From NCBI GenBank assembly GCA_007571275.1, contig RKRS01000037.1:1-14239 (forward strand): a stretch of DNA of 14,239 nucleotides, written 5' to 3'. The DNA is from Dehalococcoidia bacterium. Lineage in GTDB: Bacteria; Chloroflexota; Dehalococcoidia; Bin125. The translations under genes and the position numbers were made by a program. The notes beneath the pieces were generated by a model, which saw nothing but the letters and a program-made list of their open reading frames with translations, searched no databases and was not told where the DNA came from. Below, piece by piece: positions 1 to 8,084 of this stretch. The number at the start of each line of letters is the position of its first letter. Positions within the stretch are counted from its first letter, which is position 1.

Positions 1-1
1 G

Positions 2-721
2 CTCGACGCCGCCCGCCACGCCTTTGAACAGGGCTGGACCTCGATCAAGCTCTACTTCATGGTCGGCCTGCCGACTGAGACCATGTCCGACGTCGAAGGC
101 ATCGTCGACTGGGCCGCGCAGGTCAAACAGATTGGCCGACAGATCGTTGGTCACCGCGCCCGCGTCCGCGTTTCGACCTCGAACCACGTCCCCAAGGCGC
201 ACGCGCCATTCCAGTGGGCCCGACAGGAGACGCCGGCCGAACTTGAGCCCAAACATCAACTGCTCAGGCAGCTCACGCGCAAGGCGCGACTCGACCTCAG
301 CTGGAACGACCCGCAGGAATCCATCCTCGAAGGCGTCCTCTCACGCGGCGATCGGCGACTGGCCCCCGTGATCGAAACCGCCTGGCGACGGGGCGCTCGG
401 TTCGACGCCTGGAGCGAGCATTTCCGCGAGGACCTCTGGTGGGACGCGATGGACGCTCATAGTCTCGATCCCGCCTTCTACTGTCACCGCGAGCGAGATC
501 TCTGGGAGCGATTCCCCTGGATGCACATCGCCTCCGGCGTCTCCGAAGCCTTCCTGCGCAAGGAATGGCAGCGCACCTGGAAAGAACTGACGACCGCCGA
601 TTGCCGCGACGGTTGCAACGTCTGCGGCATGGAACATGCCGCTCAGCTCTGTGAACTGAAGCTCGGTGACCTGATCGCCAAACGCCGCGCCCCAGCCGGT
701 GACTTGATCAGCGTGCTCTAG
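2..721 (+). CDS. Radical SAM protein, TIGR03960/YgiQ-like family, C-terminal part (5' end outside window)
   Basis: The reading frame is already open at base 2 and ends at a TAG at 719-721, giving 239 residues of a protein whose start lies upstream. The first residues contain the segment GWTSIKLYFMVGLPTET, typical of the end of the radical SAM TIM-barrel in the B12-binding/radical SAM proteins known as TIGR03960. The C-terminus carries a cysteine cluster, DCRDGCNVCGM, also usual for that family. The domain with the CxxxCxxC iron-sulfur motif would be upstream and cannot be seen. Members of this family are thought to modify RNA or protein, but their reaction is not established, so I assign none. 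In many genomes a TIGR03936 (DUF2344) protein follows or is fused; here a DinB-fold gene follows instead. Family call is firm, function unknown. Confidence 0.85.
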   Translation, partial: LDAARHAFEQGWTSIKLYFMVGLPTETMSDVEGIVDWAAQVKQIGRQIVGHRARVRVSTSNHVPKAHAPFQWARQETPAELEPKHQLLRQLTRKARLDLSWNDPQESILEGVLSRGDRRLAPVIETAWRRGARFDAWSEHFREDLWWDAMDAHSLDPAFYCHRERDLWERFPWMHIASGVSEAFLRKEWQRTWKELTTADCRDGCNVCGMEHAAQLCELKLGDLIAKRRAPAGDLISVL

Positions 722-752
722 CGAAACACCGGGAGGGAGGCTCCGCCAGACC

Positions 753-1223
753 ATGTCGCGAGACATCCTCGAACATCTCATCTGGAGCCTTGACCAGTCC
801 TTTAGCAAAAAACCCGAACACTCGCTGATCGCCAACCTCTCATCCGTCACCACCAATGATCTTGACACCGTCGTCCCCGGCGGTGGACGCACCATGCGCG
901 ATCTGATCATCCACTGCGGCGCCGTCAAGCTGATGCACGTCAACCACGCCTTCGGTGACGGGACCTACAACTTCTGGAACACTTGGCCCGGCGCTGATCC
1001 GATCAGCACCGCCTCTTTTGAGGATCTGCTGGAATGGCTTGAGCTTGGACACCTCAACGTCATCACCTCAGTCACCAAACTGACCGACGACAGCGAACTC
1101 CTCGTGCAGCGCCCGACCTACTGGGGCGCCAGCTGGGAAACGCGCCGCATCCTTGACGCGATCGCCGTCCACGACGTCTACCACGCCGGTGAAATTAACC
1201 ACCTGCGGGCGCTGCTCCAGTAG
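753..1223 (+). CDS. DinB-family (DinB/YfiT-like) putative metal-dependent protein
   Basis: A 156-residue protein with the features of the DinB/YfiT four-helix bundle. It has a first histidine at position 54 (DLIIHCGA) and a C-terminal HDVYHAGE segment supplying H140 and H144, the usual three-histidine metal site. The ending GEINHLRALLQ is characteristic of the family. Some relatives are thiol S-transferases (mycothiol- or bacillithiol-dependent) and others have no known role, so the substrate here cannot be named. The ATG at 753 is preceded by a purine-rich GGGAGGGAGG stretch about 12 bases upstream, rather far for a ribosome binding site, and no better start is visible. The gene lies 31 bases after the radical SAM gene on the same strand and may be cotranscribed with it. 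It converges on the M16 peptidase gene. Confidence 0.8.
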   Translation: MSRDILEHLIWSLDQSFSKKPEHSLIANLSSVTTNDLDTVVPGGGRTMRDLIIHCGAVKLMHVNHAFGDGTYNFWNTWPGADPISTASFEDLLEWLELGHLNVITSVTKLTDDSELLVQRPTYWGASWETRRILDAIAVHDVYHAGEINHLRALLQ

Positions 1224-1227
1224 ATCG

Positions 1228-1240
1228 GTCGCTCAGCGAC
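1228..1240. terminator. Small hairpin at the convergent dinB / M16 junction, possible weak terminator
   Basis: GTCGC-TCA-GCGAC is a perfect 5-base stem with a 3-base loop in the 30-base gap between two convergent genes. There is no T tract on either side, so it is not a canonical intrinsic terminator. A 5-base palindrome of this kind can occur by chance in GC-rich DNA. The position is suggestive only. Confidence 0.2.
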
Positions 1241-1253
1241 GTTGGCCAGGGGG

Positions 1254-2552
1254 CTAGAAGCGCAGCAGCTCCGCAAACTGCTCTGCCTCACCCGATGGTC
1301 CGACCATCGCCAGTCTCAGTTCATCTTCTCGCAGGTATTCGTTGGCCAGGCGCTCAATGTCTGCCGCCGTGACGGCCTGGTACCGCTCGTTGACCTCGTC
1401 CACCGAGCGCACCTCGCCGTGCAGCAATGCCTGACTGCCATTCCAGGCCGACACCGCCCGCGTGTCTTCCATGCCCATCAGCATCCGACCTGCGGCCAGC
1501 CGACGCGCGCGTTGCAACTCCTCCTCCGACACCCCTGCGCGCAGCCGCGACAACTCGCTTAGCGTCGCCCTCAGCGCCTGTTCGACATTCTCCGGATCGA
1601 CACCCATTGACACCTGCAGCGCGCCTGAGTCACGCAGCAGCGTGAGCGACGCGTGGATGTCGTAGACCAACCCCAACTCTTCTCGAACCTTGAGGAACAG
1701 GCGAGAGCTCATGCCATCTCCGAGCATGGCAGTCAGGAGCGACAGCGCGTGCCGATCCGGGTGCCGCGATGTCAGCGCAGGCAGACCCAGGCAGAGCTGC
1801 ACCTGCTCGGTATCTTTGATTCGGACCGCCACTCGCGCGCCGTCATCGCATAGTGGAGCCGAGCGGCGATCGTTCGCGTCGGCTGGTAGCCACTCCGCCG
1901 TGAGCGCGGAGACACGAGCGAGCACGGCTTCCGGATCGATCTCGCCCGCCACCGAGACCAATGCGTTGCCAGGCGAGTACTGCGCCTGCCAATAGGAGAC
2001 CGCGTCTTGATAGGCGATCGACTGCACTGACTCCGGCGTGCCAGCGATGTCGCGACCCAAGGGCGTGCCTCTCCACAACACCTCGGCCAACAGTTCACCG
2101 ACCAGCTGGTAGGGCGAATCCTCCACCTGCGCCAGCTCTTCAAGGATGACCAACCGCTCCTTCTCCAGCTCCTCACGCTTGAACCGGGGACGGGAAACCA
2201 TGTCCACGATCACATCGACCGCCGTCTCCCAGTCAGGGCCCGGCACCTTTGCGTAGTAGACGGTCAGCTCACGATCTGTCCCGGCATTGATGTATCCGCC
2301 GACGCCTTCAACGGCCATCGAGATATCCGCCGCCGTCGGATGCAGCTCCGATCCTTTGAAGACACAGTGCTCGACCAGATGCGAAACGCCGGCCAGTTCG
2401 TCCTGTTCGTACTGCGAACCGGCGCCGACGTAGAGTGAGACCGAGGCCGAACGCGCCGACGCCATCGGCGCACAGAGCACGCGCAATCCGTTATCCAGCA
2501 GCGAGATCTGAGGCGCACCGTTCGATGCGGGCGCCACTATTGCACACCCCAT
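1254..2552 (-). CDS. M16 family zinc metallopeptidase (processing-peptidase-like)
   Basis: The 432-residue protein has the inverted zinc motif HLVEH at residues 58-62. The third ligand is expected about 76 residues later at E138, within KERLVILEELAQVED, matching the HxxEH-X(74-76)-E pattern of the M16 family. The second half carries REELGLVYDIHASLT, the conserved R/Y substrate-binding region of the M16B C-terminal domain. The length is normal for single-subunit bacterial M16B peptidases such as PqqL/YmxG-like proteins. No signal peptide is visible, so it is probably cytoplasmic. Its ATG at 2552 overlaps the preceding hydrolase gene by 16 bases. An in-frame GTG at 2537, which shares one base with that gene's TAG stop and has GGGGTG about 7 bases upstream, is an equally plausible start and would remove five residues. 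Expected role: degradation of peptides or presequence-like fragments; substrate unknown. Confidence 0.9.
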   Translation of the reverse strand: MGCAIVAPASNGAPQISLLDNGLRVLCAPMASARSASVSLYVGAGSQYEQDELAGVSHLVEHCVFKGSELHPTAADISMAVEGVGGYINAGTDRELTVYYAKVPGPDWETAVDVIVDMVSRPRFKREELEKERLVILEELAQVEDSPYQLVGELLAEVLWRGTPLGRDIAGTPESVQSIAYQDAVSYWQAQYSPGNALVSVAGEIDPEAVLARVSALTAEWLPADANDRRSAPLCDDGARVAVRIKDTEQVQLCLGLPALTSRHPDRHALSLLTAMLGDGMSSRLFLKVREELGLVYDIHASLTLLRDSGALQVSMGVDPENVEQALRATLSELSRLRAGVSEEELQRARRLAAGRMLMGMEDTRAVSAWNGSQALLHGEVRSVDEVNERYQAVTAADIERLANEYLREDELRLAMVGPSGEAEQFAELLRF

Positions 2553-3256
2553 GTCGTATCGCCTGAAGCGTCGTCACGCACAATTGTGTGCGCCATCGCG
2601 CCGCCGACGAACTCATCGATTGATGCGCCGATGGTGGTGTCGTCGCCGTGTCCGTTGAATGTCAGAGTGTTCTCGGGCAGGCCATACAGCTTGGTCACGA
2701 TCGAGCGCACTTCCTGCGTGACCTGCGGCATGCCGCGGGTGTTGCCCGGTCCGCCGGGAAAGAGCGTGTCGCCGACCACACAGTACGGATCGTCAGGATC
2801 GGGAATGAAGTACGAGACCGAGCCGGTGGTGTGTCCCGGCGTGTGCAAGACTTCAAACTCGGAGCCGCCGAGCAGGATGGTCTCTCCACCCTGTAGGTGG
2901 ATATCGATATCGAGGTCCGTCTCCAGCCAGGGATGCTGCTCATCCGCCACCGTATCCGAGGTGTGCATGTAATAGGGCACATTCGGTCCCAGCCGCTCGC
3001 GCAGCTCGTGGTACGACTTGATGTGATCGGGATGCGAGTGGGTGAAGAGCACCATCTTCGGCGTCGCGCCCGACTGCTCAACGCCAGCCATCACCAGCTC
3101 GTTCTGGGCGACGGCGTCAATAATCGCCGCGTCGCCCGTGCCTTTGTCAACCAGCACAAAGGCGTTGTTCTCGAACGGTCCCCACGACATCTGCATCACG
3201 ACCACGCGCGAATACACTCGCAGCAGGCGCGATTCCGCGTGCAGTTCCATACTCAT
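2537..3256 (-). CDS. Metallo-beta-lactamase-fold hydrolase (glyoxalase II-like)
   Basis: A 239-residue protein with the complete metal-binding set of the metallo-beta-lactamase fold. This comprises THSHPDH at 72-78 (H73, H75, D77, H78), HTPGHTTGS with H142, GDTLF with D163, and NGHGDDT with H203. This pattern and length fit the glyoxalase II-like hydrolase branch, whose members cleave thioesters or other esters, but the substrate cannot be read from sequence. I chose the ATG at 3256 because GGAGG (3262-3266 on the complement) lies five bases upstream; a TTG at 3268 in the same frame would place that motif inside the gene. It is transcribed divergently from lysA and runs with a short overlap into the M16 peptidase gene, so the two are probably one operon. 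No signal peptide is seen. Confidence 0.88.
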   Translation of the reverse strand: MSMELHAESRLLRVYSRVVVMQMSWGPFENNAFVLVDKGTGDAAIIDAVAQNELVMAGVEQSGATPKMVLFTHSHPDHIKSYHELRERLGPNVPYYMHTSDTVADEQHPWLETDLDIDIHLQGGETILLGGSEFEVLHTPGHTTGSVSYFIPDPDDPYCVVGDTLFPGGPGNTRGMPQVTQEVRSIVTKLYGLPENTLTFNGHGDDTTIGASIDEFVGGAMAHTIVRDDASGDTTWGVQ

Positions 3257-3261
3257 GACAA

Positions 3262-3266
3262 CCTCC
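3262..3266 (-). promoter_or_regulatory. Ribosome binding site deciding the start of the metallo-beta-lactamase-fold gene
   Basis: GGAGG on the minus strand, five bases before the ATG at 3256. It argues against the upstream in-frame TTG at 3268, which would start before this motif. Confidence 0.65.
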
Positions 3267-3328
3267 AAGGTTCGGCCGCCGACCTTCTCGCAACCTCTCA
3301 GCAGTCTAGCCAGCCCACAGGATGATCC

Positions 3329-4657
3329 ATGACCAATCTCCCACCCATTGAAGCGCTGAGCGACGTCTTACCCCTCACTGCCCACGCCGATCCGGACGGC
3401 GTCCTCGAAATTGGCGGCTGCAACGTCCGCGACCTCGCCAACGAGTTCGGCACCCCGCTCTACATCTACGACGAACACACGATCCGCGCGACCTGTCGCG
3501 CCTACCTGCGCGATTACCAGGCGCAGCTCCCCGGCGCTCGCGCTCACTACGCGTCCAAAGCCTGGCTCAGTCCGGCGCTGACTCGAATCCTGGTTGAAGA
3601 GGGATTTGGCCTCGACGTCGTCTCCGCCGGCGAGCTTCACGTTGCGCTGGCAGGCGGCATGGACCCCGAGCAGATCGGCTTCCACGGCAATGGCAAGACG
3701 CGCGAGGAGCTGGAATACGCACTCGACCGCGGTGTCGGCAGGATCATCGTCGACAACGATGACGAGCTTGCCGTCCTGGACGAATTAACTCGGGACAGAG
3801 CCTCCGAGCAACGGATCATGCTGCGCATCACCCCTGGCGTTGACGCGCAGACTCATGCCAAGACCACTACTGGTCTACGCGACAGCAAGTTCGGCTTTCC
3901 ACTGCCCTCGGGCCAGGCCGAGGCCGCGCTCGTCCGCGCACTGGACGCCCCATTCCTCGACGTCACCGGCTTCCATATCCATCTCGGCTCACCGCTGTTC
4001 AACATTCAGCCTTACGTCGACGGCATCGCCACGATTAGTGAATTTGCGGCCCGGATGAAACAACGTCACGGCTACGAATGGCGAGAATTCTCGCCCGGCG
4101 GCGGAATGGCGCTGACCTATACCGCCGATCAGGTCGCTCCTGAGACCGACCGCTATGCCGTGGAAATCGCCAGCGCCATCGATACGGCCTGCGACACGCA
4201 CGGCCTGCCCATTCCCGACGTGCACATCGAGCCGGGCCGTTCAGTCGTCGGTCGCGCGGGCGTCGCTCTCTACTCGGTCGTCAGTCGCAAGCACATTCCC
4301 GAGACCAGAGATTATGTCACTGTCGACGGCGGGATGGCTGACAACATCCGCCCGGCCATGTACGACTCTCAGTACGAAGCCGCCGCCGCCGAGCAGATGC
4401 GTATCATTCCGCACATCATGGTCACCGTGGCGGGCAAGTTCTGCGAGTCCGGCGATGTACTGGTTCGCGACGCCCACTTGCCCTCGTTGCAGCTCGGTGA
4501 ATTGATCGCCATCCCCGCCAGCGGCGCCTACCAGATCGCAATGGAGAGCAACTACAATCTCGCCCTGCGTCCGGCGATCGTGATGGTTAATGACGGCGAG
4601 GCGAAGCTCGTCCGCCGACGGCAAACGCTGGACGATCTGCTCCAGCTAGAACTCTGA
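3329..4657 (+). CDS. lysA: Diaminopimelate decarboxylase
   Basis: This 442-residue PLP enzyme of fold type III matches diaminopimelate decarboxylase, which converts meso-diaminopimelate to L-lysine and CO2 in the cytoplasm. The PLP lysine is K77 in HYASKAW. Other hallmarks are HIHLGS (216-221), the glycine loop GGG (257-259) that holds the PLP phosphate, EPGRSVVGRAG (301-311), the active-site CESGD beginning at C372, and GAYQIAMESNYN with Y401 near the end. Some family positions differ: HIGSQ is replaced by HLGSP, and the usual Asn after the PLP lysine region (KAN) is Trp. These may indicate a divergent LysA, or less likely a related decarboxylase. The ATG at 3329 has AGGA about 8 bases upstream. 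It is the first gene of lysA-holB-ricT; its TGA overlaps the holB ATG by one base. Confidence 0.92.
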   Translation: MTNLPPIEALSDVLPLTAHADPDGVLEIGGCNVRDLANEFGTPLYIYDEHTIRATCRAYLRDYQAQLPGARAHYASKAWLSPALTRILVEEGFGLDVVSAGELHVALAGGMDPEQIGFHGNGKTREELEYALDRGVGRIIVDNDDELAVLDELTRDRASEQRIMLRITPGVDAQTHAKTTTGLRDSKFGFPLPSGQAEAALVRALDAPFLDVTGFHIHLGSPLFNIQPYVDGIATISEFAARMKQRHGYEWREFSPGGGMALTYTADQVAPETDRYAVEIASAIDTACDTHGLPIPDVHIEPGRSVVGRAGVALYSVVSRKHIPETRDYVTVDGGMADNIRPAMYDSQYEAAAAEQMRIIPHIMVTVAGKFCESGDVLVRDAHLPSLQLGELIAIPASGAYQIAMESNYNLALRPAIVMVNDGEAKLVRRRQTLDDLLQLEL

Positions 4658-5784
4658 TGTCGGCCACGACCTCGCCGCTCGGCCGTTGGGGGCCGCACAG
4701 TTCATCCCTGGCCGGCCGCACCCTGATTGCCATGTTCGAGGCGCAACGCCTACCGCATGCGCTGCTGATTGCTGGCCCGGTCGGGGTTGGCAAGCGCGAT
4801 CTGGCCATCCGCATCGCTCAGGCATTGTTGTGTGAATCGTCAGACCTGACGAGTGCTGGACCGTGCCAGGAGTGTCGAACCTGCCGTCGACTGCATGACC
4901 CAACCCAACCCGGACTTGACCCTCAGCATTCCGACGTTGAAGTCGTCACGCCGGGCTCTCTCTGCGCCGAGTCTGACCATGACCACCGCAACACCCGAAC
5001 CATCGGTATCTGCGTCGTTCGCCGAATCGAGCACACGGCCACACTCGCTCCATTCGAGGCCGATCGACGAATCATGATCATCAACCCGGCCGACGCGCTC
5101 ACCCATGAGGCCGCCGACGCCTTCCTGAAAACGCTCGAGGAACCACCCGACCGCGTGCATTTCATCCTCCTGACCGCTCAGGAAGCGCAACTCTCCGAGA
5201 CCATTCGCTCACGCTGTCGGACGCTGACGCTGTCGCCCCTGCCTGCAGCCCAGCTGGACGACTGGCTCGATCAATGGGCTGCGCAAGAGGGACTGTCACT
5301 ACCGGATACTCCACAACATCGCGCTGAACTGGGGCGACTCGCTCGCGGACGTCCTGGCTGGCTGCAAACCAGCCTGAGAGACGGCGATCCCGGTACCTTG
5401 CGCGCCACCCAGATTGACGACGCGGTGCGAATCGCCAACGCCTCGCGCAGTGAGCGACTGGAATGGTCCGAGCAGATCGTCGGCCGTGCGACGTCACCGC
5501 AGACCATCGGGAACCTGGAACTCATTCTCGATGCATGGACCGACTGGTGGCGTGACCTGTGGCTCTGTCATACCGATCAACAGGACGCGCTGATCCACGT
5601 TTCACAACGCGCTCGGATCGAGCAAATCGCTGCGCTGTACGATCAACAGGAACTCAGTCAGTTTCTGGAGAAGATTCAAGGCACTCGCGCGCTCATCCAG
5701 CGAGGCGTCACACACGGCCTCAATGCCCGACTCGCGCTTGATGTGCTCCTCCTCAATATTCCGACGCCCAGGAAGACTTCATGA
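4657..5784 (+). CDS. holB: DNA polymerase III delta' subunit (clamp loader)
   Basis: A 375-residue AAA+ protein of the delta'/tau family, part of the clamp loader that places the sliding clamp on primed DNA. Visible features are GPVGVGKR at 40-47 (Walker A position, with Arg where Ser/Thr normally binds nucleotide, as expected for the non-ATPase delta' subunit), a zinc-binding cysteine set C59, C70, C73 and C76, and the degenerate Walker B region MIINPADALT. The sensor region TLEEPPDRVHFILLTA is followed by the SRC arginine-finger motif in IRSRCRTL. It is slightly longer than the usual 320-340 residues, with a longer segment between the zinc module and Walker B. The ATG shares a base with the lysA stop and has no evident ribosome binding site, so translation is probably coupled. 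Its own stop overlaps the ricT start by four bases. Confidence 0.92.
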   Translation: MSATTSPLGRWGPHSSSLAGRTLIAMFEAQRLPHALLIAGPVGVGKRDLAIRIAQALLCESSDLTSAGPCQECRTCRRLHDPTQPGLDPQHSDVEVVTPGSLCAESDHDHRNTRTIGICVVRRIEHTATLAPFEADRRIMIINPADALTHEAADAFLKTLEEPPDRVHFILLTAQEAQLSETIRSRCRTLTLSPLPAAQLDDWLDQWAAQEGLSLPDTPQHRAELGRLARGRPGWLQTSLRDGDPGTLRATQIDDAVRIANASRSERLEWSEQIVGRATSPQTIGNLELILDAWTDWWRDLWLCHTDQQDALIHVSQRARIEQIAALYDQQELSQFLEKIQGTRALIQRGVTHGLNARLALDVLLLNIPTPRKTS

Positions 5785-7139
5785 ATCACCAAACCGCAGA
5801 CGATTCCAGCACGCAATCGTCATCCGATACCGCGCAGGACGATCCTGCTTGTTCAGGTGAATCTGACTCGTCCCACCATGAGCAGATCGTCATCGGCATC
5901 CGGATCCGTGAAGCCTCGCGTATCTACCACTTTTCAGCGCCCAGAGGCCGCGTCTTTCCCGGCGATTATGTCGTCGTCGATTGCGCGCGCGGCGACCAGC
6001 TCGCTCGCGTGGTTACCGTGCCCGACGATGACGCTCCGTCCAAGCCGATTCCTCATGACGTGCGTCCGATCGTCCGTCTGGCCGACGCCGACGACCGTGA
6101 GCGCGCCGCCGAACAGGCGTCGCGCGCGGACCACATCCTGCAGGACATGCGCGCCGCCGCCGTCCAGGGCAATCTGGGACTCTATCCGGTTGCGGTGGAA
6201 CTCAATCTCAACGGCGATCAGGGCACGGCCTGGTTCCAGGCTGCCGAGCACGTCGACTTCCGACCACTGCTCAACGACATCCAGGACAGCTACCAGGTCC
6301 GCTTGCACATGCAGCAAGCCAATCAGCGCGAACGCGCGAGCCTGGTCGACGGGTATGACATCTGCGGACTGCGGCTGTGCTGCTCAAGTTGGATGACCGA
6401 CTTCCCGCACGTCGGCATCCGCGTGGCCAAGGATCAGGACCTCTCGCTCAACCCCGACAGCATCTCTGGCGTCTGCGGACGCCTGCTGTGCTGTCTGACC
6501 TTCGAGCATGAGGTCTACCGTGAGATGCGCGGCTCGCTACCACGCGTCGGCAAGCGCGTCAGCACGCCGGCCGGCATGGGCAAGGTGATCAAACTCAACA
6601 TCCTCCAACAGAAGGTCACGATCGCGCTCGATGATCACCCGCAACGCGTCGACGTACCGGCCGACGAGATTGGGCTCGCCGTCCGCACGGAGGACGCGCC
6701 CAATCAGGCGCTGCTCGAGGCTGAGCGGGTCCAGCGAGAGGCCGACGCGCAAGCGGCCGCCCTGCGTCGAGCCGCTGCGCCTGATCCGTCGACTCAGGAG
6801 CCCGCTGAGCGACGCTCGCGCCGTCGCCGACGGCGTTCCCGCAACCCGCAGTCGCCGCAGACTGAGCAGCAGGCGGAACCGACAACAGACGATCGACGTC
6901 CAACCGTCGTGCCACAATCAGCGCAGGGCGATCAGAGCGAAACCGCCGCCAAACGACCATCACGACGGCGACGACGACGTAAACCAAAAGTCGTCAACCA
7001 GCAGACTGAAACTACCCCGCCCGAAACGGTTAGCCCGGCGGAGCGGCCTGAAGGAGAACATCGACGCTCGCGCCGCCGTAACCGACGCTCACGTCAGCCG
7101 GTCAATCAACCAGAGCGCTCGCCCGAGTCACCGGAGTGA
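5781..7139 (+). CDS. ricT: PSP1-domain protein RicT (YaaT)
   Basis: Residues about 35-300 form the PSP1/RicT core. It carries the two cysteine motifs CGLRLCCSSW (C195, C200, C201) and CGRLLCCL (C232, C237, C238), characteristic of RicT. In Bacillus subtilis these cysteines take part in iron-sulfur cluster binding in the RicA-RicF-RicT (Y-) complex that influences RNase Y-dependent RNA maturation. The protein is 452 residues, much longer than the roughly 275 of B. subtilis. The extra length is a serine-rich acidic N-terminal stretch (1-33) and a low-complexity tail (about 305-452) with three arginine blocks near 345-353, 392-403 and 428-438. It overlaps holB by ATGA and has AGGA seven bases before the ATG. 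The holB-ricT pairing is also found in Firmicutes. No ricA/ricF homologue is in view. Confidence 0.92.
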   Translation: MNHQTADDSSTQSSSDTAQDDPACSGESDSSHHEQIVIGIRIREASRIYHFSAPRGRVFPGDYVVVDCARGDQLARVVTVPDDDAPSKPIPHDVRPIVRLADADDRERAAEQASRADHILQDMRAAAVQGNLGLYPVAVELNLNGDQGTAWFQAAEHVDFRPLLNDIQDSYQVRLHMQQANQRERASLVDGYDICGLRLCCSSWMTDFPHVGIRVAKDQDLSLNPDSISGVCGRLLCCLTFEHEVYREMRGSLPRVGKRVSTPAGMGKVIKLNILQQKVTIALDDHPQRVDVPADEIGLAVRTEDAPNQALLEAERVQREADAQAAALRRAAAPDPSTQEPAERRSRRRRRRSRNPQSPQTEQQAEPTTDDRRPTVVPQSAQGDQSETAAKRPSRRRRRRKPKVVNQQTETTPPETVSPAERPEGEHRRSRRRNRRSRQPVNQPERSPESPE

Positions 7140-7140
7140 C
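7127..7140. terminator. Hairpin at the convergent ricT / parB junction, possible bidirectional terminator
   Basis: GTCAC-CGGA-GTGAC is a perfect 5-base stem with a tetraloop overlapping the ricT stop codon. Only nine bases separate the ricT and parB stops. There is no adjacent T tract, so termination here would be weak or Rho-dependent. Offered because of its position only. Confidence 0.25.
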
Positions 7141-7148
7141 CCCAAGAC

Positions 7149-8084
7149 CTAGATACCGAACCCATCGGTGTCCTCGACCTCGCCAAGTCCCAGGCCGGTC
7201 ATCTGATCCGCCAGTGCCGAGAGCTGCTCTTCGTCGTACCAGTGGATGACAATCCGGCCGCCGCTTCCCGGTCCCTTCGTCCCGACCCGCACTTCAACCC
7301 TCGTGCCAAGCGCTGATTCCAGCCGCCGCATCGCATCCTGCATCGCGGCTGATGGCTCAACCTCTCGCTTGGCAGGCTTCGACGCCGGTTCAGCGAATGC
7401 CCTCACCGCCTCTTCCAACTGACGCACAGTCCAGCCGGACTCGGCAGCGCGCGTGGCCAGGGTGTCTTGCGCCGATGGCGGAGCGGCCAACAATGCGCGT
7501 CCGTGCCCCTCGCTCAGCGAGCCTGTGGCAACCAACTTCTGGATCGATTCTGGCAACCGCCTCAGCCTCAGGATGTTGGCCACGGCCGCGCGGCTCTTGC
7601 CAACTTCCGAGGCAATCCGCTCCTGCGTCCAACCCGACGTTGAGAGCTGTGCGAACGCCGTCGCCAACTCAATCGGATTCAGATCGGCGCGCTGGAGATT
7701 CTCCACCAACGCCAGAGCCAGACGTTCTTCCGTAGCGCTGCTCGCCTGTTCCTGGATGACGATTGGCGCCATCTCCAGACCCGCCATGCCGGCCGCGCGC
7801 CAGCGACGCTCACCAGCAATCAGCTCGTAGCGGCCCATCTCCTCCGGCCGGACCAACAGTGGTTGCAGGATGCCATGCTTGCGGATGCTTGCCGCCAGTT
7901 CCGCCAGCTGCTGCTGATCGAACTCCTGCCGTGGCTGCGACGGATTCGGAGCAATCGACCCGATCGGCGCCTGCAGCTGACCGACGCTCGGTTCCGCCGT
8001 ACTGCTGGCCGGGATCAATGAATCCAGGCCGCGTCCCAATCGCTGCCGACTTCTGGAAGCGCCCGTCGCCTGAGCGTCAATCAC
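7149..8084 (-). CDS. parB: Chromosome partitioning protein ParB
   Basis: The 311-residue protein shows the full ParB/Spo0J architecture. After the N-terminal LGRGLDSLI motif (16-24, ParA-contacting in homologues) comes the CTP-binding ParB/Srx domain with GILQPLLVR (71-79) and GERRWRAA (91-98). Next are LVENLQRADLNPIE (127-140) and a helix-turn-helix around 152-175 that recognises parS. A short linker leads to a C-terminal dimerisation segment from about 247. Known role: a CTP-dependent clamp that loads at parS, spreads and works with ParA to segregate origins. A perfect parS lies at 12296-12311, about 4 kb away. The start is GTG at 8084, overlapping the parA TGA by four bases (GTGA), so translation is likely coupled to parA. 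Confidence 0.96.
   Translation of the reverse strand: MIDAQATGASRSRQRLGRGLDSLIPASSTAEPSVGQLQAPIGSIAPNPSQPRQEFDQQQLAELAASIRKHGILQPLLVRPEEMGRYELIAGERRWRAAGMAGLEMAPIVIQEQASSATEERLALALVENLQRADLNPIELATAFAQLSTSGWTQERIASEVGKSRAAVANILRLRRLPESIQKLVATGSLSEGHGRALLAAPPSAQDTLATRAAESGWTVRQLEEAVRAFAEPASKPAKREVEPSAAMQDAMRRLESALGTRVEVRVGTKGPGSGGRIVIHWYDEEQLSALADQMTGLGLGEVEDTDGFGI

Noticed and set aside
341..943. A 200-residue minus-strand open frame across the radical SAM and dinB genes
   Set aside because: It is antisense to two genes with clear family motifs and shows none of its own. Long antisense frames are common in GC-rich DNA.
5590..5615. A TTTCAC half-site resembling parS inside holB (ccacgtttcacaacg)
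   Set aside because: Only one half matches; the palindrome is absent, so it should not be a ParB loading site.
6800..7130. Repetitive CGAC/CGTC-rich stretch that looks like a DNA repeat
   Set aside because: It is explained by arginine codons in the RicT tail. The blocks are not identical repeats and show no CRISPR-like spacing.
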